In this document: in pieces, positions 49,464 to 57,621 of the stretch
Numbering within the stretch: the stretch's first letter is position 1
How the letters are laid out: each line of letters opens with the position of its first letter
Source of the DNA: Actinophytocola sp050699935
GTDB taxonomy: Bacteria > Actinomycetota > Actinomycetes > Mycobacteriales > Pseudonocardiaceae
Direction: 5' to 3'
Length of the DNA stretch: 64,000 bases
NCBI RefSeq assembly: GCF_050699935.1
Contig: NZ_JBOHGB010000003.1
Span: 62,001-126,000, forward strand
The notes under the pieces: generated by a model
Database searches by the model: none
The model's input: the letters and a program-made list of their open reading frames with translations, nothing else
What the model was told of the DNA's origin: nothing
Translations under genes and position numbers: made by a program

Positions 49464-51452
49464 ATGACCACTCCGAGACTGCTCTCCAATCGGTACGAGC
49501 TGGGCGAGGTGCTCGGCTACGGTGGCATGTCCGAGGTCCACCGTGGTAGGGACGTCCGCCTCGGGCGGGACGTCGCCGTCAAGGTGCTGCGTGCCGACCT
49601 GGCCCGCGATCCGCAGTTCCAGGAGCGGTTCCGGCGCGAGGCGCAGAACGCCGCGGCGCTGAACCATCCAGCGATCGTCGCCGTGTACGACACCGGCGAG
49701 ACCAGGACCGAGCACGGCCCGCTGCCCTACATCGTCATGGAGTACGTGGACGGCCGGACGCTGCGCGACATCGTGAAGACCGAAGGCCCGCTGCCCGGCC
49801 AGCGTGCGATGGAGATCATGGCCGACGTCTCCGCGGCACTGGACTTCTCGCACCGGCACGGCATCGTGCACCGGGACGTCAAGCCCGCCAACGTGATGAT
49901 CACCAAGACCGGCGCGGTCAAGGTGATGGACTTCGGCATCGCCCGCGCGGTCGCGGACGGGCAGGCCGCGGTCACCCAGACCGCCGCGGTGATCGGCACC
50001 GCCCAGTACCTCTCCCCCGAGCAGGCACGCGGCGAGGCGGTCGACGCGCGCAGCGACGTCTACGCGGCCGGCTGCGTGCTGTTCGAGCTGCTCACCGGCG
50101 AGCCGCCGTTCACCGGGGACTCCCCGGTCGCGGTGGCCTACCAGCACGTCCGGGAGGACCCGAAGCCGCCCTCGGCGCTCAACTCCCGGGTCTCGCCGGC
50201 GCTGGACGCGATCGTGCTGAAGGCGATGTCCAAGGGCGCGCCCAACCGGTACCAGTCGGCCGCCGAGATGCGCACGGACCTCGTCCGCGTGCTGTCCAAC
50301 CAGCGGCCGCACGCGCCGATGGTGATGACCGACGACGAGCGCACCACGATCATGTCGCAGGGCCGCTCGCCCGAGACGACCCGGGGCCGGCACCGCCCGG
50401 CGGCGCTCGCCAACAACTACGACGACTACGACCCGTACGAGGACGAGGAGGAGGAGCGGCGGCGCCGGCGCAAGAAGGGCTGGATCATCGCCCTGGTGGC
50501 CGCGCTCGCGCTCGCCCTGATCGGGTTCATCGCATGGCTCATGGCCACGGTGTTCAGCAGCGAACCGGTGTCCAACGAGGTCACGGTGCCCAACGTGGTC
50601 GGCCAGATCGCCGACGAGGCCCAGCGCGACCTCACCGACCAGGGCTTCGAGGTGACCCTGGAGTCGGTGCCGTGCCAGGCCTCCCCGGACGGCCAGCCGG
50701 GACGGTGCGGGCCCGACAGCGTCGGCAAGGTCATCGACTCCGACCCGGCACCGGGCGAGAAGATGAAGAAGACCGACCGGCTCACCCTGCTCGTCGGCGC
50801 CCCGGCGGAGAAGGTCAACGTCCCCGACGTGACCGGCCGCTCGCCGGAGGAGGCGCGCCAGCTGCTCAAGGACGAGGGCCTCGGGGTCGCTCCGGAGCAG
50901 GAGGAGCGGGAGGTCGACGACCCCGATGACGTCGGCAAGGTCATCGCCACCGACCCGACCGTCGGGCAGCCGGTGCCCAAGGGCAGCTCGGTGAAGCTGA
51001 TCGTCGGCAAGGAGCAGGAAGAGGTCAACGTTCCGGACCTGACCGGCCAGGACGTCGACACCGCGCGCGCCAACCTCGAGAGCCTCGGCTTCCAGGTCGA
51101 GGTGGAGGAGGTGGACTCCGACCAGCCGGAGGGGACGGTCGTCGATCAGGATCCGAAGAACTCCGAGGAGCCGCCGGGCACGACGGTCAATCTGAAGGTG
51201 TCGAACGGCGAGAACGATGACGAGGACCAGTTCACGATGCCGAACATCCTGGGGGCGACCCAGGCCGAGGCGGAGGCGGCACTGCGCCAGCTCGGCTGGA
51301 CCGGCCAGTTCAACCCCCGCAGCGGCGAGACCGACGACCCGGCCGAGTTCAACCGGATCATCGACGCGGAGTTCGGCGAGGGTCAGGAGATCGACAAGGA
51401 CGAGACGATCGGGATCACGATCGCCGACGAGCTGGGAGTCGGCCGGCGCTGA
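49464..51452 (+). CDS. pknB: PknB, PASTA-domain Ser/Thr protein kinase
   Basis: 662 residues. The kinase domain (11-275) has the glycine loop GYGGMSEVHRG, VAVKVL, HRDVKPANVMI, DFGIARAVAD and an activation loop with QTAAVIGTAQYLSPEQ, whose Thr residues correspond to the autophosphorylated pair in M. tuberculosis. A juxtamembrane segment and TM (about 340-364) lead to four PASTA units (about 370-446, 447-516, 517-585, 586-662), which sense muropeptides or lipid II. The first unit contains two Cys. It ends the kinase operon. Confidence 0.97.
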   Translation: MTTPRLLSNRYELGEVLGYGGMSEVHRGRDVRLGRDVAVKVLRADLARDPQFQERFRREAQNAAALNHPAIVAVYDTGETRTEHGPLPYIVMEYVDGRTLRDIVKTEGPLPGQRAMEIMADVSAALDFSHRHGIVHRDVKPANVMITKTGAVKVMDFGIARAVADGQAAVTQTAAVIGTAQYLSPEQARGEAVDARSDVYAAGCVLFELLTGEPPFTGDSPVAVAYQHVREDPKPPSALNSRVSPALDAIVLKAMSKGAPNRYQSAAEMRTDLVRVLSNQRPHAPMVMTDDERTTIMSQGRSPETTRGRHRPAALANNYDDYDPYEDEEEERRRRRKKGWIIALVAALALALIGFIAWLMATVFSSEPVSNEVTVPNVVGQIADEAQRDLTDQGFEVTLESVPCQASPDGQPGRCGPDSVGKVIDSDPAPGEKMKKTDRLTLLVGAPAEKVNVPDVTGRSPEEARQLLKDEGLGVAPEQEEREVDDPDDVGKVIATDPTVGQPVPKGSSVKLIVGKEQEEVNVPDLTGQDVDTARANLESLGFQVEVEEVDSDQPEGTVVDQDPKNSEEPPGTTVNLKVSNGENDDEDQFTMPNILGATQAEAEAALRQLGWTGQFNPRSGETDDPAEFNRIIDAEFGEGQEIDKDETIGITIADELGVGRR

Positions 51453-51470
51453 CGAAGCCGGGCTGACGAA

Positions 51471-52186
51471 TGCGGCTCGCGGTCGTCGGCGCCGGGTGAT
51501 CGGCCTGGCGACCGCGGACGCGTTGCCCGCGGCGCGGCGCCCTGGAACTTCGCGGTGGGCGAGGTCGGGTGCCTCGAGGCGGGCGTGCCGATGGCGGCCC
51601 GCTCGGCCGGCAGCTCCCGGATCTTCCGGTTGGCGCACGCCGATCCCGGTCTGGTCGGGTAAGCGGCGAACGCCCGGACGCGGTGGGCGGAGTGGTCCGC
51701 ACGCGCGGGCGTGCCGCTCGTCGGCTCCGAAGGCGTGGCGCTCACCGGCCCGCCGGCGCGGGACTGGCCGGCCGCGATGGCCGCCGCGGAGGCGGGCCAC
51801 TGTCTGGTCGACGACGTCGCGTCGTCGGGTCTGCCGGCGGCCCGGAGGCGATGGCGGGTCCGGCGCTGCTCGACCCGGCCGGCGAGGTCATCGACGTGCC
51901 GGCCACGGCGGCGTTCCGGCGGTCTGCGGTGGGCCCGGCGGTGCGGCCCCGGGCACGTGCACCGGCTCGACGTGTCCGACGACCGTGTGACGCTGCTCGG
52001 CTCGGCCGGTGTCCGCCGGACCGGGTCGTGGTGGCGGCCGCGCGGCGGTCCCGGCGCGGGTCCCGGGGCCTGGTGCGGGCCTACGTGCGCGCGGTCCTGG
52101 GCGGCGAGGACGAGGTCGTCGAGGAGGTCCACTGCGATCACCCGCCAGGCCTCGGCGGCACGGTCCCCGACATCCGCCCGGCTAGC
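51471..52186 (+). pseudogene. Decayed FAD-dependent oxidoreductase (sarcosine oxidase-like)
   Basis: ATG 51471 opens MRLAVVGAG, the start of a Rossmann dinucleotide fold, but TGA follows at once; the next frame continues VIGLATADALPAARR. Further pieces in different frames read CLEAGVPMAARSAGSSRIFRLAHADPG, TRWAEWSARAGVPLVGSEGVALTG with ARDWPAAMAAAEAGHCLVDD, LLDPAGEVIDVPATAAF and LVRAYVRAVLGGEDEVVEEV. Together they follow the order of a DAO-family oxidase (sarcosine/N-methyltryptophan oxidase type). At least four frameshifts and a TAA near 51660 make it non-functional. It sits between pknB and trpG. Confidence 0.8.
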
Positions 52187-52835
52187 TCGTCGTGGCGGCG
52201 TCCGCGAGGGTGCGCAGCTGGTCGGTCAGCTCGGTCACGCGATGTTCGGGGACCGGGTGGCCGCTGGCCGCGAGCCAGTTGGCCAGCATGCGGTGGCCGC
52301 CCTCGGTCAGCACGGACTCCGGGTGGAACTGCACGCCCTCCACGGGGAGCTCGCGGTGGCGCATCGCCATCACGATGCCGGTGTCGGTCTCGCCGGTGAT
52401 CTCGAAGTCGTCGGGAATCGTGTCGCGCAGCACGGTCAGCGAGTGGTAGCGGGTCGCGGTGAACGGGTCCGGCTGGCCGGCCAGCACGCCCACGCCCTTG
52501 TGGTGGACCTGGCTCGTCTTGCCGTGCAACAGCTCGGGCGCACGGTCCACGACCGCACCCCAGGCCACGCCGATCGCCTGGTGGCCCAGGCACACGCCGA
52601 ACACCGGCACCGACCCGTCCGCGCACCGGCGGACGACGTCGATGCTCGCACCCGCGCGTTCCGGCGTGCTCGGGCCGGGGCTGACCAGAACCCCGTCGAA
52701 CCCGGCGAGCGCGTCCGGCGCGGTGAGCTCCGCGTCGTCGTTGCGCCGCACCACGCACTCGGCCCCGAGCTGGGCCAGATACTGCACGAGGTTGTAGACG
52801 AAGCTGTCGTAGTTGTCGACCACCAGCACGCGCAT
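52182..52835 (-). CDS. trpG: Glutamine amidotransferase of anthranilate/aminodeoxychorismate synthase (TrpG/PabA)
   Basis: 217 residues from ATG 52835 (MRVLVVDNYDSFVYNLVQYL). Class I amidotransferase features are VLVSPGPSTPERAG, the nucleophile Cys in FGVCLGHQAIG, and the His-Glu pair in VQFHPESVLTEGG. It supplies ammonia from glutamine to chorismate-derived substrates. Synteny matches Rv0013, annotated trpG beside pknB in M. tuberculosis, though sequence alone does not separate TrpG from PabA. TATGTT lies seven bases before the ATG, so the mRNA may be leaderless. Confidence 0.92.
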   Translation of the reverse strand: MRVLVVDNYDSFVYNLVQYLAQLGAECVVRRNDDAELTAPDALAGFDGVLVSPGPSTPERAGASIDVVRRCADGSVPVFGVCLGHQAIGVAWGAVVDRAPELLHGKTSQVHHKGVGVLAGQPDPFTATRYHSLTVLRDTIPDDFEITGETDTGIVMAMRHRELPVEGVQFHPESVLTEGGHRMLANWLAASGHPVPEHRVTELTDQLRTLADAATTS

Positions 52836-52842
52836 GGCTGAC

Positions 52843-52848
52843 AACATA
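52843..52848 (-). promoter_or_regulatory. -10 element TATGTT of a probable leaderless trpG transcript
   Basis: Minus-strand TATGTT, seven bases, then ATG 52835. No Shine-Dalgarno is seen. It lies in the 40-bp gap to the divergent permease. Confidence 0.5.
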
Positions 52849-52875
52849 CTTCTTAACCACACCCAGGGGGTGCCC

Positions 52876-54081
52876 GTGCCGCTGGCGCGACGACTCGGTC
52901 CGGTGGACGCGACCGCCATCGGACTCGGCTCGATGCTCGGAGCCGGCGTGTTCGCGGTGTTCGCCCCGGCCGCGGCGAGCGCCGGCGGCCTGGTGCCGGT
53001 CGCGCTGCTGATCGCGGGGTTCGTCGCCTACTGCAACGCGGTCGCCTCCGCACAGCTGGCCGCCGCGTACCCGACCTCGGGCGGAACCTACTTCTACGGC
53101 AGGGAACGGCTCGGCCCGTGGTGGGGGTTCACGGCCGGCTGGGGCTTCGTCGTCGGCAAGACCGCCAGCTGCGCGGCGATGGCCCTGACCTTCGCCTCCT
53201 ACACCGCACCCGGTCTCGCCCAGCCGGTCGCGGTGGCAGCCGTGCTGGCGCTGACGGCGGTCAACTACCGCGGCGTCATCCGGACCGCGCTGGTCACCAA
53301 GATCCTCCTGGCGATCGTGCTCGCCGTGCTGCTGACAACGGTCACACTGTCCACTCCAGACGTGTCCGAAGTAGACATCACCGGGGCGTCGCCGGGCGGA
53401 GTGCTGCAGGCGGCCGGGTTGCTGTTCTTCGCGTTCGCCGGCTACGCACGGATCGCCACCCTGGGCGAGGAGGTCCGCGACCCACGCCGGACGATCCCGC
53501 GGGCGATCCTCGGCGCGCTGGCGGTCGCGCTCGCGGTGTACCTGCTCATCGCGCTCACCCTGCTCGCCGTTCTCGGCGCCGAGCGGCTGGCCGGCTCGAG
53601 CGCCCCGCTCGCCGACGCCATGCGCGAGGCGGGCAGGCCGGCGTGGATCGTCACGGTCGGCGCGGCTGCGGCGAGCCTCGGCGCACTGCTGGCGCTCATC
53701 GCGGGCGTCGGCCGCACCGCGCTCGCGATGGCCCGCAACCGCGACCTGCCGGGCGGGCTCGCCGCCGTGCACCCCCGGTTCTCCGTGCCGCACCACGCCG
53801 AGCTCGCGGTCGCCGCCGTGGTGTGCGCGATCGTGCTCGTGGCCGACCTGCGCGAGATGATCGGGTTCTCGTCGTTCGGCGTGCTCGTGTACTACGCGAT
53901 CGCCAACCTGTCCGCGTACACCCAGCCCCGGGCCGACCGCCGCTGGCCGCGCGCGCTGAACGTCACGGGTGTGGTCGGCTGTCTCGTGCTGGCGGCCACG
54001 CTGCCCGCGACCTCGGTGCTGGTGGGGCTCGGCGTGTTCGCCGTGGGCCTCGCCGGCCGGGCGGTCGCTACTCGACGCTGA
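52876..54081 (+). CDS. APC-superfamily amino acid permease
   Basis: 401 residues from GTG 52876, chosen because AGGGGG (52865-52870) is well placed; GTG 52870 and ATG 52834 are also in frame, the last overlapping the trpG start. About eleven TM helices. The first holds the substrate-binding GLGSMLGAGVFAV (GSGIG-type unwound helix), and helix 6 has GLLFFAFAGYARIATLGEE, both APC hallmarks. It is compact compared with typical 450-500-residue members. Substrate unknown. Its end overlaps the convergent small gene by 14 bp. Confidence 0.88.
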   Translation: MPLARRLGPVDATAIGLGSMLGAGVFAVFAPAAASAGGLVPVALLIAGFVAYCNAVASAQLAAAYPTSGGTYFYGRERLGPWWGFTAGWGFVVGKTASCAAMALTFASYTAPGLAQPVAVAAVLALTAVNYRGVIRTALVTKILLAIVLAVLLTTVTLSTPDVSEVDITGASPGGVLQAAGLLFFAFAGYARIATLGEEVRDPRRTIPRAILGALAVALAVYLLIALTLLAVLGAERLAGSSAPLADAMREAGRPAWIVTVGAAAASLGALLALIAGVGRTALAMARNRDLPGGLAAVHPRFSVPHHAELAVAAVVCAIVLVADLREMIGFSSFGVLVYYAIANLSAYTQPRADRRWPRALNVTGVVGCLVLAATLPATSVLVGLGVFAVGLAGRAVATRR

Positions 54082-54223
54082 CCTCGTTGAACGGCAGGTA
54101 CGGCTCCAGCCACGGGAAGACCACGAACATCAGCAGCGCCACCATGCCGGCGGCGAGCACCAACGCCAGCATCGCGCGCACCGCGACCGGACCGGGCAGA
54201 TGTCGCCAGATCCACGCGTACAT
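54068..54223 (-). CDS. 51-residue single-TM protein coupled to sortase
   Basis: From ATG 54223 to TAG 54068. MYAWIWRHLPGPVAVRAMLA precedes a TM helix (about 17-41) and the tail EPYLPFNEVSVE lies outside. The ATG overlaps the sortase stop (TGATG), so it is translationally coupled. Small proteins with this WxWRHLPG start sit beside class E sortase genes in many actinobacteria; it may assist the sortase or division complex (inference). Confidence 0.75.
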   Translation of the reverse strand: MYAWIWRHLPGPVAVRAMLALVLAAGMVALLMFVVFPWLEPYLPFNEVSVE

Positions 54224-55134
54224 CAGACGGTCTCCTCCAGCTCCGGCGGCCGCTCGTTGGGCTTGTTCGGATCCTTCGCCCACTGCTTGGTCAGCACGGC
54301 GTGAACGATGAGGCGCTCCTTGTCGGAGAAGCGGGGGTGGCAGGTCGTGAGCGTCATCAGCGAGGCCATCTCGCCCTTGCTCGGCGGGGTGGCGCCACTC
54401 GGCGGGACCGGTTCGATGACGCCGCCGTTGGTCGGCAGCACGATGTGCTGGCCGACGAGGTCGGCGTACGGGCCGCCGAGCGGGGCCACGCCCTTGCACT
54501 TCGGGTCGGCGCCCTTGCCCTGCGCCCAGCCTTCCCGCTCGTCGGCGAGCGGCAGCATCCGGTAGACGAACCAGCTGTACTGCGTCTCCACGACGAGCGC
54601 GTCGCACGACTGGATCAGGTTGATGTCGTTGAACGGCGCGCCCTTGCCGACCCGGTGGCCGGCGACGGCGAAGTTGCCGGGCTGGCCGGGGTAGGCCGTC
54701 TGCGTGTAGTGGCCGGGACCGATCTCGAGGCTCTCCCCGGTGGTGCCCTCGACGATCGTGAACTGGAAGTCGGCGCCGAACGACGGGATGTACATCTTCG
54801 CGAAGCCGTCGCCTTCGCCCAAACCCTGGAAGTGGTCCTTGCGCTGCGGGTCGGCGGCCTTCGGGTTCTCCCACCTGCTGTCCAGCGCGCTGGTGGCGTC
54901 GCGCTGCTTGCCCGCTGAGACGAGGTCGGTCCAGTAGACCTCGTAGACCACGAACAGCAGCACGACGAGACCGAGAGTGATCAGCACCTCGCCCGCGTTG
55001 CGCACGATCGAGCGACCGCGGTCGGGCTTATGCTGAACCTGCGAGCCCGGCCGAGGCCGCGGGGACGGGACGACGTCACCAAGGTCCCCCGAGATGCGAC
55101 CCGCGCCGTGACCGAGGTGCTGCACAGTGCCCAC
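54223..55134 (-). CDS. Class E sortase
   Basis: 303 residues from GTG 55134, with AAGGAG seven bases upstream. A Pro/Arg-rich cytoplasmic N-terminus, a TM (about 48-69, GEVLITLGLVVLLFVVYEVYW), then the sortase barrel. The catalytic His is in FAVAGHRVGKGAPFNDI, the Cys in LMTLTTCHPRFSDKERL and the Arg in the same segment (CHPRFS). Class E sortases in actinobacteria attach LAxTG-type proteins to the wall or assemble pili. No LAxTG substrate lies in this window. Divergent from crgA. Confidence 0.93.
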   Translation of the reverse strand: MGTVQHLGHGAGRISGDLGDVVPSPRPRPGSQVQHKPDRGRSIVRNAGEVLITLGLVVLLFVVYEVYWTDLVSAGKQRDATSALDSRWENPKAADPQRKDHFQGLGEGDGFAKMYIPSFGADFQFTIVEGTTGESLEIGPGHYTQTAYPGQPGNFAVAGHRVGKGAPFNDINLIQSCDALVVETQYSWFVYRMLPLADEREGWAQGKGADPKCKGVAPLGGPYADLVGQHIVLPTNGGVIEPVPPSGATPPSKGEMASLMTLTTCHPRFSDKERLIVHAVLTKQWAKDPNKPNERPPELEETV

Positions 55135-55183
55135 GCGCGCTCCTTTCGGTCCCCGACCTGTTGGTTCGCCGACCCGCTCAACT

Positions 55184-55222
55184 ACGTTAACGTGTTGCGG
55201 AGTGGACTAGTTCAAACACGTT
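55184..55222. promoter_or_regulatory. Palindrome and inverted repeat in sortase-crgA promoter region
   Basis: ACGTTAACGT (55184-55193) is a perfect palindrome. AACGTGTT (55189-55196) and AACACGTT (55215-55222) form an 8-bp inverted repeat spaced 18 bases. Both lie in the divergent gap and could be an operator or promoter dyad. Confidence 0.4.
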
Positions 55223-55261
55223 CACGGATGCGTTCAAGCTACACGTCAGGTGAGGACGACC

Positions 55262-55528
55262 ATGCCCAAGTCCAAGGTTCGCAAGAAGGCGGTCTACACA
55301 CCACCCGCCGATCGACGTACACCGGTGAAGGTGAAGGCCGCAGGGCCATCCCACCCGGTCTACGTGGCCGTCATGCTCGGGATGATGCTGCTGGGGCTGG
55401 CATGGCTCGTGGTCAACTACATCGCCGGCGAGAGCGTCCCGCTCATGAAGGACCTCGCCAACTGGAACTTCGCGGTGGGCTTCGCGCTGATGATCGGTGG
55501 ACTGCTGATGACCATGCGGTGGCGCTGA
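55262..55528 (+). CDS. crgA: CrgA, cell-division inhibitor/divisome membrane protein
   Basis: 88 residues from ATG 55262 (MPKSKVRKKAVYTPP), the usual CrgA start, with AGGTGAGG upstream. Two TM helices (about 34-55 and 69-86) are linked by NYIAGESVPLMKDLANWN, a conserved CrgA feature. It interacts with FtsZ/FtsQ/FtsI and PBPs in actinobacteria and slows septation in Streptomyces. It is divergent from the sortase gene. Confidence 0.96.
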   Translation: MPKSKVRKKAVYTPPADRRTPVKVKAAGPSHPVYVAVMLGMMLLGLAWLVVNYIAGESVPLMKDLANWNFAVGFALMIGGLLMTMRWR

Positions 55529-55616
55529 GCGTCCGACGTCCGGCAATACCCGTTTCACGTGGATGCACCCGTTCAGCGCAGTGTGACTGAACCACAAGGG
55601 TGTAAGTCATCCCCAG

Positions 55617-55638
55617 TGTGGATAACCGCTGTGGATAA
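55617..55638. promoter_or_regulatory. Two perfect DnaA boxes (TGTGGATAA) in tandem
   Basis: TGTGGATAA occurs at 55617-55625 and 55630-55638 in the same orientation, the reverse complement of the TTATCCACA consensus. Centres are 13 bp apart, near one helical turn. They lie in the gap between crgA and the PH-like gene. Confidence 0.6.
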
Positions 55639-55669
55639 CTCGATTTGCCGATCCGGAGCGTGACGCCCG

Positions 55670-56089
55670 TTGACCGTCCCGACCGCGCGGAGCTGGGCGC
55701 CCAGGGCCGAGCTGGCGGCCCTGGCGTGGGTGCTGGCCGCGGCCGCGGCGGCGTGGGCCTGGTTCTCCGACGATCCGCCCGGTCGGTTGCTGCTGGGCAC
55801 CGTGGCCCTGGTCCTCGCGGTCGCCGGCCTGTTCGGCGTCCTGGTCCGGCCCCGGCTCGCGGCCGACTCGACGGGGGTCACCGTGCGCGGGCTGACCAGC
55901 ACCCGCCGGTGGTCGTGGGCCGAGGTGAACGTGCGGCTCGTCCGCACCCGCCGGCTCGGTCGGGACGTCGCCACGGTCGAGCTCGACGCCGAGCGCGCCG
56001 AGGTGCCGGCGCTGGTCGTACTCGGCCGGCTGGACCTCGGCGCGGACCCGCGGGACGTCGTCGACGCGCTGCTGGAGCTGCGAACCTGA
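55670..56089 (+). CDS. PH-like domain membrane protein (Rv0010c-like)
   Basis: 139 residues from TTG 55670, with GGAG 12 bases upstream (weak). Two TM helices (about 14-31 and 40-58) are followed by a compact beta domain (LAADSTGVTVRGLTSTRRWSW, AEVNVRLVRTRRLGRDVATVEL) of the bacterial PH type. M. tuberculosis has a similar protein (Rv0010c) between crgA and ppiA, matching the synteny. Function unknown, possibly in envelope homeostasis. Confidence 0.8.
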   Translation: MTVPTARSWAPRAELAALAWVLAAAAAAWAWFSDDPPGRLLLGTVALVLAVAGLFGVLVRPRLAADSTGVTVRGLTSTRRWSWAEVNVRLVRTRRLGRDVATVELDAERAEVPALVVLGRLDLGADPRDVVDALLELRT

Positions 56090-56098
56090 GCCAGGCGG

Positions 56099-57007
56099 CT
56101 AGGTGGCGCAGTAGAGGCCCAGCGCGTCGATCGCACAGTCCAGGACCGCCCCGCGCAAGCCGATCGCCACGATCATCGCGAGCCCGAGCACCATGCACGC
56201 GCCGGCCTGCAGCTGAGTTCGCCGCACCGGGGGCGCGTAGACCATGGCGGCGGTGGCCAGGGCACCCGCGACCAACCCGCCGACGTGGCCGAGCAGCGAG
56301 ATGCCCGGCAACGTGACGCTCAGGAAGATGTTGATCGCGATCAGCATGAGCACGGGCGTCGGGTTGATCCTGGCCTTGAACACCATCACCGCGATGCCGC
56401 CGAACAGGCCGTACACCGCGCCGGACGCGCCGGCCACCCCACCGTCGAGTGGGCCGAACAGCATGATCACGGTCGAGCCGCCGAGCAGCGCGAGCGCGTA
56501 CACGGCGAGGAACCGGCCACGGCCGAGCGCGACCTCGAGGTCCCGGCCGATCACCCACAACGCGAACATGTTGAACAGCAGGTGCACCGGCCCGTAGCCG
56601 CCGTAGTTGCCGAAGTGCAGGAAGCCCGAGGTGACGAGGCGCCACCACTCGCCGGCCGCGACGTAGCCGGGCACCAGCATGCCGTCGACGAACAGCGCGG
56701 ACCCCTGGTTCTCGACGATGCTGCCCGCCTGTATCGCGGTCGCGGCGAACGCGACGACGTTGACCACGATCAGCGTCGGCACCACGACGAGCCGGGGCCC
56801 GCCGGCGGACCGGAAGCGGCGGACGGGGCGCGGCGTGCGGACCGTGCGGGCGCCCTCGGTCACGCAGTCGACGCACTGGTAGCCGACCGAGGCCTCACGC
56901 AGGCAGTCCGGACAGGCCGGCCGGTCGCACCGCACGCATCGCAACCCGGTCGGCCGGTCCGGGTGGCGAACGCACGCCGGTAAGTCCTGCTGCCGGTTGA
57001 CCGACAC
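56099..57007 (-). CDS. Rhomboid intramembrane serine protease with N-terminal zinc ribbon
   Basis: 302 residues from GTG 57007, directly after the ppiA stop. Residues 9-55 hold paired Cys (CVRHPDRPTGLRCVRC, CPDCL, CVDC) forming a B-box/zinc-ribbon-like module. Six TM helices follow, with LLFNMFALWVIG (oxyanion Asn), GASGAVYGLFGG (catalytic Ser) and LLGHVGGLVAGAL (catalytic His). It cleaves TM substrates in the membrane. Operon with ppiA. Confidence 0.93.
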   Translation of the reverse strand: MSVNRQQDLPACVRHPDRPTGLRCVRCDRPACPDCLREASVGYQCVDCVTEGARTVRTPRPVRRFRSAGGPRLVVVPTLIVVNVVAFAATAIQAGSIVENQGSALFVDGMLVPGYVAAGEWWRLVTSGFLHFGNYGGYGPVHLLFNMFALWVIGRDLEVALGRGRFLAVYALALLGGSTVIMLFGPLDGGVAGASGAVYGLFGGIAVMVFKARINPTPVLMLIAINIFLSVTLPGISLLGHVGGLVAGALATAAMVYAPPVRRTQLQAGACMVLGLAMIVAIGLRGAVLDCAIDALGLYCAT

Positions 57008-57568
57008 TCAGTCCTCTGCGCGATCGATGGTCACTCGCTCCACCACGATGTCCTCGACCGGCTTGTCGTGTGGCGGTGCGGTCGGCGTGTTCGCGATCTC
57101 GTCCACGACGTTGCGGGACTCCTGGTCGGCGACCTCGCCGAAGATCGTGTGCTTGAAGTTCAACCAGGTCGTCGGCGCGACCGTGATGAAGAACTGCGAG
57201 CCGTTGCTGTTCGCGACGCCCGGGTTGGCCATGCCGAGCAGGTACGGCTTGTTGAACTGCAGCTCGGGGTGGAACTCGTCGGCGAACTGGTAGCCGGGCC
57301 CGCCGCGCCCGGTGCCGGTCGGGTCGCCGGTCTGGATCATGAAGCCGTCGATGACCCGGTGGACGATCATGCCGTCGTAGAACGGACCGGACGTCTCTCC
57401 CTTGGCGTTTCGCTGGGTGTACTGCTTGGTGCCCTTGGCCAGGCCGACGAAGTTCGACACGGTCTTGGGTGCGTGATCAGGGAAAAGGTTGATCCTGATG
57501 TCACCCCGCGAGGTGTGCAGGGTGGACGAGACCGTCACTCCGACGAGGGATCCATTGCTGTCTGCCAC
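57008..57568 (-). CDS. ppiA: Cyclophilin-type peptidyl-prolyl cis-trans isomerase
   Basis: 186 residues from GTG 57568. Bacterial cyclophilin features are INLFPDHAPKTVSNFVGLA, FYDGMIVHRVIDGFMIQTGDPTGTGRGGPGYQFADEF (active-site Arg, Phe and Gln) and LGMANPGVANSNGSQFFITVAPTTWLNFKHTIFGEV. No signal peptide, so cytoplasmic. Synteny matches M. tuberculosis ppiA near crgA. Divergent from the coiled-coil membrane gene, 53 bp apart. Confidence 0.95.
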   Translation of the reverse strand: MADSNGSLVGVTVSSTLHTSRGDIRINLFPDHAPKTVSNFVGLAKGTKQYTQRNAKGETSGPFYDGMIVHRVIDGFMIQTGDPTGTGRGGPGYQFADEFHPELQFNKPYLLGMANPGVANSNGSQFFITVAPTTWLNFKHTIFGEVADQESRNVVDEIANTPTAPPHDKPVEDIVVERVTIDRAED

Positions 57569-57621
57569 CTGGCCATCGTGCCATCCGCAGCGAGATCGCT
57601 CGGGAAGGGGCAGGATGGTCT

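Noticed and set aside
51569..52399. Intact gene after pknB in any of the three plus frames
   Set aside because: Recognisable oxidase pieces jump among frames and are interrupted by stops, which fits a pseudogene.
55617..55638. Replication origin at the paired DnaA boxes
   Set aside because: Only two boxes are present, there is no AT-rich unwinding region, and dnaA/dnaN are not adjacent. The origin is more likely beyond the right edge, past gyrA/gyrB.
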